A stretch of DNA of 64,000 nucleotides from Alisma plantago-aquatica (Eukaryota > Streptophyta > Magnoliopsida > Alismatales > Alismataceae): contig OY856409.1 in the NCBI GenBank assembly GCA_963693085.1, positions 659,538,591 through 659,602,590 on the forward strand, given 5' to 3'. The position numbers and the translations under genes are program-made. A model generated the notes under the pieces. That model saw only the letters and a list, made by a program, of their open reading frames with translations, ran no database searches and had not been told where the DNA came from. Within the stretch, counting starts at the first letter, position 1. Every line of letters begins with the position of its first letter. Of this stretch, positions 1 through 12,205 are shown one piece after another.

Positions 1-979
1 GGGTATGCATGATATCTCATATAAAAAGAGTTGTAGGGTTTGTAAACTTTCACTAGTAGGTGAAAGGAGAGGTATATATAATTGGGGTTCATGAGAGAAA
101 GTGCATAAGAGGTATCATCACCATATACTACTAGGTGACACATGGAAATGCATGGTTGACACGTGTCCATGCATGCACACATATATATCTTGACATGCAA
201 AAATCTTGGGGATAATGTAGAGATAAGATTTTGGCCATTAGTTATCTTGTTTGAGAAGATATCTCATATTTATCTCACAAATTATGCAAACCGATACAAC
301 GTTTTGCAAGGAGCATCTAACTCATCATGGATCACCTCCTTGAGGTTTTAATACGATATGAATACTTACCTTAAGTTACAAAAACGATATGGGACCTCCT
401 CTATGGATTCTTGGCCGATAGGCACTCCCATATAAGCTTTACTACTCATAACAACTCATTTTAGGGTTTCACATACAACCCTTTCTTGGTCTTTTCATCA
501 CCAAGAGTACCATCACTCAAAGATGATTCATCATGGTGTCTCCTTATTTATCACTCCTATAAATGATACATATATGGAGTAGGGATACTCTAGAGGTGAT
601 AATTTGCATATCAACCCTATATTTTGGGTAAATTACAAATTGCACCAAATTAGTACACAAGGCACTAGCATTATTCAAACAAGTTCAAACTTGGAATGTT
701 TAGGCTTTCCACGAGCCACCACTTAGCATCATTCTCTCTCTTATGATGCTAAAGCACTTAAGTCACGTTCAACATGTGACATTTTGCAATATAACCCCTC
801 ATCTTAGGTAAATTGCACTTTGGTCCAAAACAAAGGAACATTGCTCAAACAACATTCAAACATGACTAAACTTGAAAAACAAGTGTGTCAGAGGATAACA
901 AAACACCTTCGAGATTCTAAAAAACTTATTTAAGCCAAATAAATAGGGTTAGCCCTAAACCCAGGTCAGGGATGTTACA
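1..979 (-). mobile_element. Giant LTR family, partial copy (5' end of LTR)
   Basis: This stretch is homologous along its length to 55920-56907 and, reversed, to 28844-30000. It ends at 979 with GGGATGTTACA, the complement of the family start TGTAACATCC. Shared blocks include the dinucleotide-rich part at 40-200 and the block around 640-960. The rest of the copy lies before the window. It may be a solo LTR or part of a full element; the other TSD is outside the window, and its partner here would be TCAAC at 980-984. Confidence 0.85.
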
Positions 980-1671
980 TCAACAATGAGAACTATTGTG
1001 CTTCCATTCATATTCTACCACTCTATTTTTTCATTGTGGCTAGCCACTACCATTACTATGCCCCCTGATCCCTCTCTCTTTTCCGATCTAGCACTCTAAT
1101 CAAATGTAAAGCTAACTATTTAGGAGAATGTGTACTGGGTCTTACATCGATTGACATCCCCATAAACAAATTGTGTCCTTCTGGCTTTATTTTGCATATC
1201 AAGAACAAGTCTAGGATACCATCTGAATGGTGATCAATAACTTGCATTGAGATCATTTGAGGAAATACCATAGACATGACAAAAAATACAATGAGTATGG
1301 GAACGATGTTGTGTAATTAGAAGGATGTCCTTGGATGAATATAAAAAGGTCAATCTACAAAAAATTAACCTGATTGTCTACTAGTTTCAAGAGGCATCAA
1401 ATAAAAAGCAACAAATCCATACTCCCTAAAAGTGCAACACACAGTCTTACAGGAGATTAGAGAATGATCAAAACTTTTTTCCTTTTCCAAAATCCCTTCT
1501 TGCTCAATACATCAGCCATTGAGAAAACTATGTAAGCCTGTAACATGTGCTTAGTAGTTTTGATTATGAAGTTGATCTATTTGATGAAATGCCTAAGAAC
1601 CATAAAAACATTTCGTTCCCATCTAATAGGTACTAAGTATAATAATTCCTTGTAATTTCAAATAACATGTA
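980..1671. other. No recognised feature
   Basis: AT-rich sequence between the end of the giant LTR and the minisatellite. No long ORF, no transposon motif and no similarity to the other repeats of the window was seen on either strand. Confidence 0.5.
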
Positions 1672-2460
1672 GGAACAAATAGTGATGTGTGTATTTGTAA
1701 TATGCATAGATAAACTAAAACATACATGAACAAATATTAAGGCGGTTGACATTTTATAATGTACACAATAGCATGTAGCAATAAACTGTAAGGTGGTTGA
1801 ACATTTTGCAATATAATAGAAAAATTATAACATGTCAGAACAAATGGTTAGATGGGTAGACATTTATTATGTACATATAAAAATTATAACATGCAGGAGC
1901 ATCCTATAATTTGGAAGGACATTTTATAATTTACATAGAGAAACTATATCATGTAAAAACAAACTATAAGGTGGTGAACATTTTATTGTTTAATAGAAAA
2001 ATTGTAACATGTATGAACAAATGGTAAAGTGGTTTCACATTTCGTAATGTACATAAAGAAATGGTAACATTCGGAAACAAACTATAAGGTGGGCGGGTAT
2101 TTTGTGATGTACACATAATTTTTTTAGCATTTATGAACAAACCGTAAAGTGGCTTGACATTTCATAATGTACATAAAGAAATTGTAACATTTGGAATTAA
2201 ATTGTAAGGTGGGCGGATATTTTATAATGTACATAGAAAAATTGTAACATGTATGAACAAATTGTAAAGTGGCTTGACATTTAGTAATGTACATAAAGAA
2301 AATTGTAATATTCGGAAACAAATTGTAAGGTGGGTGGATATTTTATAATGTACATAGAGAAATTATAACATACATGAATAGACTGTAAGGTGGGTGCATA
2401 TTTTATAATATACATAGAGAAGTTGTGATATCTAAGAACAAACTATAAGGTGGGTGGACA
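1672..2460. repeat. ~60-bp minisatellite, left half
   Basis: About 13 tandem units of roughly 60 bp, each with a version of GTACATAGAGAAATTGTAAC followed by an AACAAA..TAAGGTGGGTGGACATTTT block. In the better preserved part (about 2030-2340) two subtypes alternate, TAAAGTGGCTTGACATTT and TAAGGTGGGCGGATATTT, which makes a ~120-bp higher-order dimer. The array stops exactly where the CACTA element starts and resumes at 28194. Short minus-strand ORFs here are products of the repeat. Confidence 0.85.
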
Positions 2461-2476
2461 CACTAGTACATATACC
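2461..2476 (+). repeat. CACTA terminal inverted repeat, left
   Basis: CACTAGTACATATACC. The first ten bases match the complement of the right end. CACTAG-type ends are characteristic of the superfamily. Confidence 0.9.
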
Positions 2477-2840
2477 ACCTTTAATGTCGGTTAAAATGGG
2501 ATTTTACGTCAGCTTTCAAGAGACACCCAAGTGGGTGACACTGAAGGTAGAATCATACAACATCGGTTCCAGAACTGACGACATAGATTTGGCCCTGATT
2601 GCAATCAAAGAAAGAAACTACATCATTAGGGCCATAGTCGTCGGTTATGTCTTGGAAAACCAATATCATTAGGAACATAGTCGTTGCTTTTTTGATATGA
2701 AACTGACACTTATCTCCATTCTCGAAAAAAAAAAATTGGCCTGGGTTAGAGCATACATGTTGGTTTCCTATATTTAGCTGACGTCGTTGACATTGGGTGA
2801 CAGTTTTTTCGATGACTATGTATTGTTTTTTGCAGGCTTG
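2477..2840. repeat. CACTA subterminal repeat zone, left
   Basis: Repeated short words in both orientations: GTCGGTTA (around 2484 and 2639), ACATCGGTT (around 2560), ACTGACG and GTCGTCGG. The same words recur at the right end. In En/Spm such subterminal motifs bind the TNPA protein; that role here is inferred from position and repetition. Confidence 0.7.
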
Positions 2841-3139
2841 CTGTCTGGCTGGTCAGCAGGATGCAAACCTTGTAGTTCAGTTCTGCTAGGTTTACAATAT
2901 CCTTTGATTTCAACTAACAACAGACCACAAACCTAAAATAACAAGATGATCAAGATTATATATACATCATGTGATTCACACACATGTAAAACACAATTAA
3001 TTCTTTCACATGATTCACACACATGTAAAAACCTGCAGTTCCATTCATTCAACCATTTTTACATTCACACACATGTAGAAACATCATCAAATACTGAAAT
3101 AATTATGACATCAAAATTTAGAAATGTCATTCTTTATCA

Positions 3140-3865
3140 TCATCACTACCCCAATTATAATAAAAAATGCCTCCGTTTCAAAAGCTTTTGCCCATTGTTC
3201 TCTTACGTCATCTAATTGTTCCATCATATAGGGATCACATACATGTAATAACTTTTCCCCTATAGTGAAGTCACTAGTTTTATACACCTACAAAGAGAAT
3301 GACGCATATATATATTTAATAAGTTTTATATTTTAATATTATCTAATGAGACTATACTTATATATGATGACCAAGACTATATAATTCATGTTGCATGTTT
3401 TCGCAGCATATCTGACAATTAGGTTCATGTACTGCATCACATAGTATGTGCATGCCCTGTTGTTGTCTTGTACAACACACTATAAATTTCATCATGCAAA
3501 ATGTTAATAAATAAAAATAAGCATAGTTCACATAAATAATATATATATTGAAGTTTGGAAACTACTTTCACATTCTCCTAGACTAACGATTTCTTTTTCT
3601 TGCACATGTCTCCTCTAGCTTTTTTGAAATCTTTTAAAGCCCTACACGTTAATGTAACACATTAAATTGCATTACTAAATAGTAATGTTATAATAGATGT
3701 TAATAGATGTAAATATAAAAATTTCTCACGTGAATAATGGCCTTTTCATTGTGTGTCTCGAACTATCTAATTCCTTTCCCTCAAGGTCTAGATAATAAAC
3801 AATCAATGTCTCAGGAACAACAACCAATAACTCCCAATACTTACCACTAGATATAAGAAAGTTAA
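3140..3865 (-). pseudogene. ULP1/C48 cysteine-peptidase-like exons at the 3' end of the CACTA second gene (decayed)
   Basis: Read on the minus strand, three blocks in order resemble the C-terminal catalytic part of ULP1-like (C48) peptidases carried by many plant transposons. The first is YWELLVVVPETLIVYYLDLE (about 3835-3778), the position of the usual HW motif, with Tyr where His is expected (codon 3837-3839). The second is ACTYYVMQYM (about 3455-3426), matching the CGYYVMRYM active-site block with the Cys kept (codon 3450-3452). The third is LDDVREQWAK (about 3215-3185), the usual DVREEWA end. They are separated by AT-rich stretches that look like introns, with stops. The first block lies downstream of the TNPA-like exons. 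The lost His and the stops make it non-functional. The assignment is by motif only. Confidence 0.6.
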
Positions 3866-4197
3866 AAATATATAACTCAAAATCCACAACAAAATGTAAT
3901 TTTCTTAAGTTCAGATCTATGCAAAGTAAACTTATTCAACACTAAATGGAGCTATTATCCCGCTCTTCTTTGCTTTACCAAAATATTTAAAAGAGATAGA
4001 GAAATATAAGGTGACTGGTGAAGGGTCTTTATGTACACGACTAATCAAGGATGGAATTAGAAAACTCACACGGGTAAATAAAAATTATGTACAAACCCTA
4101 TCTAAGTGGTTGCAAAACATATATTACGTATGTATTAATATATAAGAAAATAGATCACTGTATATAAAACAAGGTATATAGATATATAAATAAGAAC

Positions 4198-5571
4198 TCA
4201 CCATATCCATAGTTCTATCATAGATGTATTTAGCCAAGCATAAGTAAACAACTCCAAAATATCTTGTATAAAAATATTATTATCGTATGATTGGTCTGTA
4301 GTTTCCTCCTTAATAGAAATAATCATAGGACAATTTTCAGGATGCTCGCCTATCCATATTGCCATACCCCTGCATTTAGGACCTAAGGAGTCGTATAGTT
4401 CCTTTGCAAGCCAACCAAGTACTTCAAGAAGAGGTGGAGGTGGAGGAGGATGAGATGTAGCGGGTTTCTTCCCTTTGTCCTGTATATATAATTTTATATC
4501 AATTGTCATGTATATACATATATACCTTCTTAACTTAATGTAAATTTACCTTACATGATTAGTATAGATGACATCCGTTTGAAGCTACAAAACCACTCCA
4601 CCTTCTGCTTCACCAAGTGTGTCAGCTTCTGGGTGGGCATATGGCAATGGATGTTGCCTTCAAGTAGAGAACACAAGACTGGGGCTCACACGAACCACAC
4701 CGTCAGGTACTGGAGTGCCATGAATTGTGTGCCTTGGAAAGTGTGGGTAAGCCTCACCCTCTGTAATGATGAATTCTTTCAATTTTAGATGGCATGGCTT
4801 CAACCCCTACAAATTCACATAGAGTATGCTATATACATAAATAAACATATCATCTTGAAAATAGTAGCTACTATGTCACTAAAATACTTACATCAGATGT
4901 GATAGGTAGTGGGTCTACAAGATCACTCCCAACCACCTCTACATGATCACTCCCAACCACCTCTATCGTAGGGGAAGAGCGGAACACCACACGTACTGTG
5001 AGAGTGGCCAAAAGAAACTCTTTTTTATTCATAAATTCCCTTTCCAATAACATTCTAAAAAGGTATAGCTTACCTTAGCTTTTGAAATTCCCCCTTTTTG
5101 GACATGTTTGTGGTGTGATGGCCCAAAGAATGCTCTTAGGCCCACTCCAACCCATGTAGCCTTAACACATCTAGGATGCTCTGGGTTATCAAGAGTGACT
5201 GTCAATTCATCCCTTGTGCCCTCAAGGATGAATGAGCCTTTCTTCCTCTACTTGTGAAGCTCCCACTAATCATCATCAATAGAAATTGGTAAGTAAACAT
5301 AACAATCATCAATACTAATGTTGTGAGAGTTGAATTTTACCAATTTTGCATCCACCTCAGCAGTTACGAGGTTGGTTATATATCCTTTTTTGTTTTTCCT
5401 CCTAACTATCCACACATCATGGCGATGTAGAGGTGTAAGAGTAATAGTAGAGGGCTCACCAGTCTCAATATTAGGAGTAGTAGGTAGATGAACGGAAGAC
5501 ATATGTAGTTTTTGGTGAAGAGCTACATAGCCCCCTAGACCCATCATGTGGTCATGCACATTCAGTGCACA
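4198..5571 (-). pseudogene. TNPA-like (plant transposase, Transposase_24 type) gene of the CACTA, C-terminal exons
   Basis: This continues the gene at 22947-23648 on the other side of the Athila-like insertion. Minus-strand blocks run HMMGLGGYVALHQ (about 5550-5512), DVWIVRRKNKKG (about 5420-5385), then LTVTLDNPEHPR and FFGPSHHKH (about 5200-5105). They continue with TIHGTPVPDGVVRVSP (about 4715-4668) and TLGEAEGGVV (about 4620-4590), and end in LFTYAWLNTSMIELWIW (about 4250-4200). The last block is followed by GTGAGT, a plausible splice donor. These match the usual order in the second protein of plant CACTA elements. In-frame stops and frameshifts make it a pseudogene. A proline run (PPPPPP, about 4455-4438) precedes the last block. 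Confidence 0.75.
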
Positions 5572-5576
5572 CCTTG
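5572..5576. repeat. TSD CCTTG of the Athila-like element, left copy
   Basis: CCTTG here matches CCTTG at 22942-22946. Removing the element and one copy rejoins a CACTA exon in frame (AQRAR at the right edge followed by CALNVHD at the left edge). Confidence 0.93.
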
Positions 5577-7823
5577 TGGTGCGCCCCCGCCAATGGCATT
5601 GCACACCACACAATTGAGACTTGAATGAATGCAACTCCAAAGATGGAGGAAAATGGGTGGATTCACTTTCAAAATTTATATGAACCTAACTTAACACACT
5701 CTCAAAAACCAAAACACTACACCTGCAAGTGCACGGGGTCGTGTCGTAGTATAGGAGGGTGACAAGTATAGGGTCGATCCATAGGGAGAAAAGAGGGCAC
5801 TAGAGCTAGGTTCCTACTGCGGAGACTAGGTTAAGGGTCTAAAGGTAATTTGATTGTTAAACTAAGGGTGAATCAAGAAAGCAATTAAAGGCAAGAATGA
5901 AATCTAAGTGAACCCTAGACTAGATTAAGACTAATTAAGCAGGAAAAGACTAATCTAGGTATGGAAAGGCAATAAGAGAATAATCTAAACTAAGGCAAGC
6001 AAGACAAGGCAAAAGAGAAATTAAAGACCTACGATAGCAAGAACATGGCAAGGAGCTATCTAAGCAATAAAAGAGCTAACTCTAGCTAAGCAAGATGGAA
6101 ACTAGGGTTTTAAAGCAATTAAGGAAGATGTGGGTTGTTTAGGGGATGCACTAATTAATTAAGTTGGGGGTGACATATGAACATTATGATTCCATTTAGA
6201 TTATCCAAACCAAGCAACAAGTTAGAGTCTAATGAATTATCCTAAACTACTAACTGGCCATGGATATGCTAGGTTGTGTATAGGGGAACTAGTCCCTAAC
6301 ACTCCCTACTTCCCTTACGAGGCTCAATTGGGTTAGGGCTTTGGGTGTACTTCAAGTAGAGTCTAAACAAGCCTAGGTTTCTAGGTTAGATGATCTTAGG
6401 ATGATTAGGGGTTGAGATTAGTAATGATAGTGGAAGTGAGGTTTTAGGCCTCCCATCACTCACATTCTAGTCTTGAGAAAGATCCATGCTAAACACACCA
6501 ATTTCATCTAAACTAGCTACATAGATCTCTCAACTAGGGTAAGGAGAATTGATTTTGATGTAGGAAGATGAGTAGCTAGCTAGGGATCTAAGGATTAGAT
6601 CTTGGAGTAAATCCCAAACTTCACACATATAAGAAATTTCCCTAAATTCCCAATTGATGTCAAGAACAAACCAATAAGAAATTTATGGAGAATGAGATAG
6701 AAATAGAACATAATCATTAGCAAATGGAATTACAAAGTTTACATATCATTTCCCCCCAACATGGTATCGAAGTAACATTTTACACCCCAAACAGCCCACC
6801 CAAGGGGCCTAGCTACTCATAACAATGCAAAGTACAAAAAGAGAAGAGAAAGAGGAAGAAGTGACCATGGGGCTCGGTGGAGATGAGTGAATCCTCATCT
6901 CCAGCTACTGCAAGGTTGACCTCCTCCTTCTTGGATGGAATGGTGTGGAATTATGGTGGGAAGTGGATGGAAGGCTTGGAAATGAGGGTTTTAGTGGTGG
7001 AAATGGTGAAATGGAGGGGGAAATGGAGTGGAATGGCTAAGGGGTGAAAATGGGGATCTAGGAGGTGGTGGAAGGTAGTTGACCTCGACCTAGAACCACC
7101 ACCTCCCTATATATAGGTAGTAGGGGAAGCAATAGGTCAAGTAGTGGTAGATTGGGTAGTGTAGTGGCAAAAATATCTAGGTTCTGTGAGTAGCATGACC
7201 ATGGTGGATCACCACAGCCGTGGTGGGTAGGGGTGAGCATGGTCATTGTGGGGTAGCATGATCATGGTAATTAAAATGTGGAGATCACAGTGAATCTGGC
7301 ATGAAAGTACATGAAGGGCCATGACTGTGTTGAGGCTAGGGCAACACGACCGTGGTGATCACCATGGTCGTGGGGGTTTAGGTGATGGTGGCTGTGGTGT
7401 AATTCCACACCCGTTCTTCAGTGTCATTGCATAGTCGTGCTAGGTGTCACAACCATGGTGTATGTCCCTTGCATGGCCATTCATGTGGCACAGTCGTGGC
7501 ACTGTCTAGATCTGCACTTGGGCTTGATTCTTTGGATTTTCTTAGATATCTTTGCTTCTATGGAGTCTTGGCCATCATGGGGTGGTCGAGGGAGGCTTGG
7601 ACCTCACTGCAAGCACCTCCTAAGGTGGATAATCTCTGGGATCACTCCTTCCTTCTCCCATCATCCAATTAGGGCTCAAGTACCTAAAAACATGCAAATA
7701 AAGTCCATAAGTGTGTTTTACATGAATGTTCATATTGGAGGGAATAACATGTAATATAACAGTGATAGATGTGATTAGAATGCAATTAGGCACAAGATGG
7801 AGCCCTAAAATAGGGGTGCATCA
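5577..7823 (-). repeat. 3' LTR of the Athila-like element
   Basis: Matches 14579-14754 plus 20855-22941. On the minus strand it starts TGATGCACCCC and ends GGCGCACCA. It contains a TATATATA box (7108-7115), a CT-rich leader and, at about 7190-7510, a cluster of CACGACCGTGGT-type words in both orientations. Confidence 0.9.
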
Positions 7824-7838
7824 CCACCCCAAACTTAA
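7824..7838 (-). promoter_or_regulatory. Polypurine tract of the Athila-like element
   Basis: Minus strand TTAAGTTTGGGGTGG, directly before the 3' LTR start TGATG. It primes plus-strand DNA synthesis in this class of element. A near copy (AAAAGTTTGGGGTGG) lies at about 9166-9180. Confidence 0.8.
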
Positions 7839-9617
7839 AACATACTTGTCCTCAAGTATGCTCCAACTCAATCTCTCTAAAATTGTTTCACATCAATAAA
7901 TGGCAAATGCAATGTAAGAGATGATTATTGACTAAGTGAGATCAATGTTGAATAATTACATATATCCCATCTCTCTCCTCTCTTGCTTTCACAAACCAAT
8001 CATGAAAAGAGCACAAAGCATATGAACTTCAAATATAGTGCATAAAACACACAAGCTATCCATATTTCTTTCATGTAGTTTTGGGTAGACCATTTCATTA
8101 TGACATTAATCAAGGATGACTAGGAGTGTTGTTTGACCTTCATCTTTAAACCTTATGTTTCAAATCACACCAAATGACCTATGTGGCTGCAAAAAAGGGG
8201 AAAATGAGCTAGGTTTGATGTTTCCTAGCTAAATGGGTATGAAAATGGAAGAAAGGATTGTAGTAAGATTTTGGAGTGATATTACATAGATCACTCATCT
8301 TTTCTTTATTTCGATGCTCTAAAACATGAGAATCTTTTCTTGTCTTTTAGATTTTTTCTCTTTTTTTCTTTTTTTTTTGCCCTTGGAGTATATAGGGCAT
8401 ATGGTGATGAGAGTGAAGTGGCGAGATGTAGATGTGGCCACTCCAAACTTTTAGAGGTGGCCACAGATAATATGTGCACTTTGTCATCCTTCCATGAGGC
8501 GGAGGGGTAAGAAGATGGTGAGTGAAGAGTCAGCTCAAAGAGGGGTCACTAGCATGATTCTCAACATAAGGTATCCTGAATGAAAATTAATCCAACACTT
8601 CATCCAACAATATCATACCACATGAATGAACAACCTAAAATTGATATTTCTATCAAGTTATTTCATAGGCACTAAGCGCTCATAGCTTGCTCAAATCACA
8701 ATTCAACCAAATCATTCACAAACATAAGAGAGATGATGCACATGTAAAAAGTTAATCATTGAAGTCATTTCGCCATAAACGAATAGAAATCACTTGCATT
8801 TGTCAAAGGTCGTCATTTTTAATCAAAAAAGTAGAGGTTGGGTCAAAACACATTTTTCGGGCAAAAATATTCCAAGTTTGGGAAAAAATGGCCAAAACAA
8901 TGTCAAACTGCCTCTAAACACATCTAAGACAGAATTAGGGAATTTAAACAAGCAACAAGAAAATTCTAACTAAAACATGCAAAAGTTACAAAAATCTACA
9001 TGAAATGCAATGCATGACAAATTTTTGAAAATTATGCAAAAATGGCAAGAATGTAAACTACAGGGCATGCAAAGAAGTAAATATGACTAGACTAGATAGA
9101 AAGGATAAGGAAGAAAAAGAAAATGTAGGTGAATTACGAAGTGAAACTAGGGCATACCAGGCCTACCACCCCAAACTTTTGAATCATGTTGTCCTCAGCA
9201 TGATCCTAGAGTTTAGGATGATAGGATAGACAATCATGGATCTCTCAGGGGCTCTGGTGGTGCTCCTCCATGTGGTACAGGGTTGGTGTAGTAGATGCCC
9301 CAGTAATCTGCTTGTGGTGGGGGATAAGTCTTCTGATATCTTGAAATGGATCCCCACCAGTCCCCCCCCCATTGGGGGTTTCTCTACACCTAGGCATTCT
9401 GAAACTGATACAAATGATTGATTTGATGGTGTATCTGCTGATGATCTAAACATAACGCATCATGTATCCTCTAAAAACCCTCACATGCCTGTGGTATCCT
9501 ATCCTACATCATCTGAATGCCCTCTAGCTATGCATGAATGGTGACCATGTCATATGCATTCACTGAGGGCTACTGTGGCTCTGGTGCTCCTATCCTTTCC
9601 TCTCGCTGTCTCACTCA
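7839..9617. other. Non-coding spacer of the Athila-like element
   Basis: No coding similarity was recognised. It holds a long T/C run (about 8341-8382), two CCCCAAACTT sites related to the polypurine tract (about 7828 and 9170), and an inverted GTGGCCAC..GTGGCCAC pair near 8435-8465. ORFs around 9184-9453 show no family motif. Confidence 0.5.
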
Positions 9618-11035
9618 TCATGCTACTCTATCTTTTGTTGCCCGTCTTTGCTCCACTACCAGTGAGGGCTCTCCCAGACCCTCTATCAATATCACCTCAG
9701 GGATGCCGTCCCCTCTGGAATGCTCCTCCTCATATCTCCTCAATCTGTCCAGAAAATCTTGAGTGGGTCCAAATTGTTCCATTAGAGGTGGAATATGGTA
9801 GGGCAACTCCAAGGAGACTCCTGGGTATGGTGGGTTGACTTGGTACATGATCCTCTGCTCCACAATGGTGATCATGGAAGAGCGGGCTAAGTAGTGCAAG
9901 TCAAGTAGTTTTCCTTCATCTTCCTTTGTGTATCCTATCATATCATGTCCCAGGGCAGTGGCTATAGACGTCACAATCCCTCCCATTACAAATGGATTTG
10001 TGCTCTTGGAAGGGATTGTCCTCAAATGCTCAATTACTAATGCTCCAAGGTTTACATGCTTTCCCTTAATCAACCAACCAAGTGAAAACAGATCATTCTT
10101 TGTATATATTCCTTGGTTTTCATACCTGCCGAAGATGGTGTTTGCCAACACCTTATAAAATAGTAGAGGAATTGATTGTGAATTGCACTAGTCTTTGATT
10201 TCCCTACTATAGATGTGCTCTGGCTGGTGAAGTGTTTCCACATAGCAGGATATGTGGAACTAGAGTTGTTCTCTATCCTCGCTTTGTCTAGGAGGTCCTC
10301 CATCTCTTCACTAGAGGCAAGAATATGGTTTAGAATCCTTGAGATTATTATCCACCTCTTTTCCGCAATCATCACTCTAATAGCATTTTCTCCATCATCA
10401 GTCACTTTCTCTAATGTGGCAAAAATGTATCGTGTCAGCTCAACATATGACTCATGTGACAACATTAGAATCTCAAATAGTCTCATATTCTCCATCACGC
10501 CATGGAAATAGAAGTAGAATCCCCTAGCTTCCATTATCACTCAGCATGCATAGTGAGTTGTTATCACTTTGCGTGTCAAGCACTCTGGGTGCTTGGTTTC
10601 CATTGCCCTGTCGGTAGTGACCTCGGGCTATGGACAGGGTCACTACTGTGGTATCTCAGTCTACTGTGTATCTGGCATCTCTTCATCCTCTTCTTCATCT
10701 AGAAAGAGTTGCCTACATGCTCTTGGTTGTTGCTCTAGCTACAACTGCAATGTCGAAGAAATGGACAACCGGGATGCTAAAACTGATGGTTGTGAAGCTA
10801 AAACTGAGGGTCTCATGGATGAGATAGAGGGTCAGGTAGAAGACGGTGGTGGATGTGATGCTCGAGACGACGACAATGTCCCATTTCGTGGCTGTGTGGA
10901 GGCTTCATCCACAATTGGATCCACCAAAGCATCCAATTCGACCTCTCTCAACTGGGGGTTCCTATTTTTCGACTTCCTTTAGTGGGAGATGACATCCCTA
11001 GTCTTCTCCACCACTTTCTTTGTAAATTTCTTCAT
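9618..11035 (-). pseudogene. Additional Athila-type ORF (putative plant transposon protein, PF20167-like), decayed
   Basis: The minus-strand reading starts at an ATG at 11033-11035 with a basic N-terminus (MKKFTKKVVEK), followed by an acidic, Ser/Pro-rich stretch with stops. It continues through 10540-10070 (including KRWIIISRILNHILA) and, after a frameshift near 10150, through LANTIFGRYENQG and LGWLIKGKHVNLGALVIEHL to 9618. The last block, with a conserved-looking INLGxLxxxHM-like pattern, resembles the putative plant transposon protein found as an extra ORF in many Athila/Tat-related elements. Its function is unknown. The position, after protease and before the 3' LTR, is where an envelope-like or accessory ORF sits in Athila, but here it directly follows protease because pol is absent. 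Family assignment is moderate. Confidence 0.55.
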
Positions 11036-12205
11036 CTTTGCTCGAAATCGGAGGAGAAATCACCAAATTTTGAATTTCTCCAAAGAATGGGGCTATTGGG
11101 GCGGAATGGAAAGAAATGTGGGATTTTATGGATAAAAAGAGTGGAATCTAGAGATTAAGATAGTAGAAATGATAGGGAATGGATTTGGTATTGTTTAGGG
11201 ATGATTTGGTGGAGATTCAAGGGTTGGAGAGGGGGCATAAAGGGCTACACGACCGGTAAGGTGCGGGGCACGGTTGTTCTGTTCTTCAGAGAAGTGAGCA
11301 AATGGTTAAGAACTTTTGCACATTCTGCCTTTAGTTGTAGAAATCGGGCTATAGCATGGTCGCGATGTGCGATATAGTTGTGCTATGTGGCATGGTTGTG
11401 GTGGCTTCAGGATGCATGACCCTGCTGCCTTGCATGGTCGTGGTGCATCCCTTGTCAATTTTCTCAAACTTTGGCCCTACTCCCTGTGATTTTTGCCAAT
11501 TATGGAAATTAAATCCCACGACCGTGGTGGTAGGCCACAACCATATTGTGTCATCCTTGACACGACCGTGCTGATGGCCACGTCCGTGGTACTTTTCGTG
11601 CAAAACTACTGAGCAACATGGTCGTGGTACTTTTGGTGCAAAATTGCTTAAGTCCATGTTACTTGTTGATTTAAATCAAATGGTCGTGGTGGATGACCAC
11701 GGCCGTGGTGGTCTCTGTAGTTTCTATTCTCAACTTGAAGAACATCAAACACTCAAAATCTTAATCCAAAGTGATTTTTTTTCTTTGAAATCTTCTCTCA
11801 ATTGTACTCAAATTTCCTTCATTTCACCCTATTATCACCTGCACATCTTAAAACTAAACAAAAACCATTAAACACAAGTGTGTGTGTTTTCTTAGAAAGC
11901 ATAGAAATAAAGCAAAAGTATCAAAAATTGAAGGTTGGGTCAAAACTTTCCCAAACCTATGTGGGTTGCCTCCCACAAGCACTGAGTTTCTTGCCTTCAA
12001 CTTGGCTTCTTGGTGATTCTTCAATAATTCATCCATTTGGCATCCTCATGTGCCCATTCTTGCAATAGATACATCTCTCATTTGCACTCAATCTATGTCC
12101 CTCATCCCTTTGATCACCAAGGCTATCCTCAAATACTTCATCTTGATCTCCTATTCTCGAATGATCAATAGGACTCTTGAAGTGACCAAATCCAATATCC
12201 TCATC
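11036..12205. other. Spacer between protease and accessory ORF, with CG-word cluster
   Basis: This holds no RT, RNase H or integrase motif on either strand. From about 11240 to 11720 it repeats the CACGACCGTGGT-type words also found in this element's LTRs, for example CACGACCGTG, CCACGACCGTGGTGG and GACCACGGCCGTGG. Confidence 0.6.

Noticed and set aside
7421..7754. Plus-strand ORFs of 83-105 codons, with a related one at 22595
   Set aside because: They lie within the two LTR copies of the Athila-like element, antisense, with no domain.
10502..10982. Plus-strand ORFs (66-137 codons)
   Set aside because: Antisense shadows of the accessory ORF of the Athila-like element, whose minus-strand reading shows family-like text.
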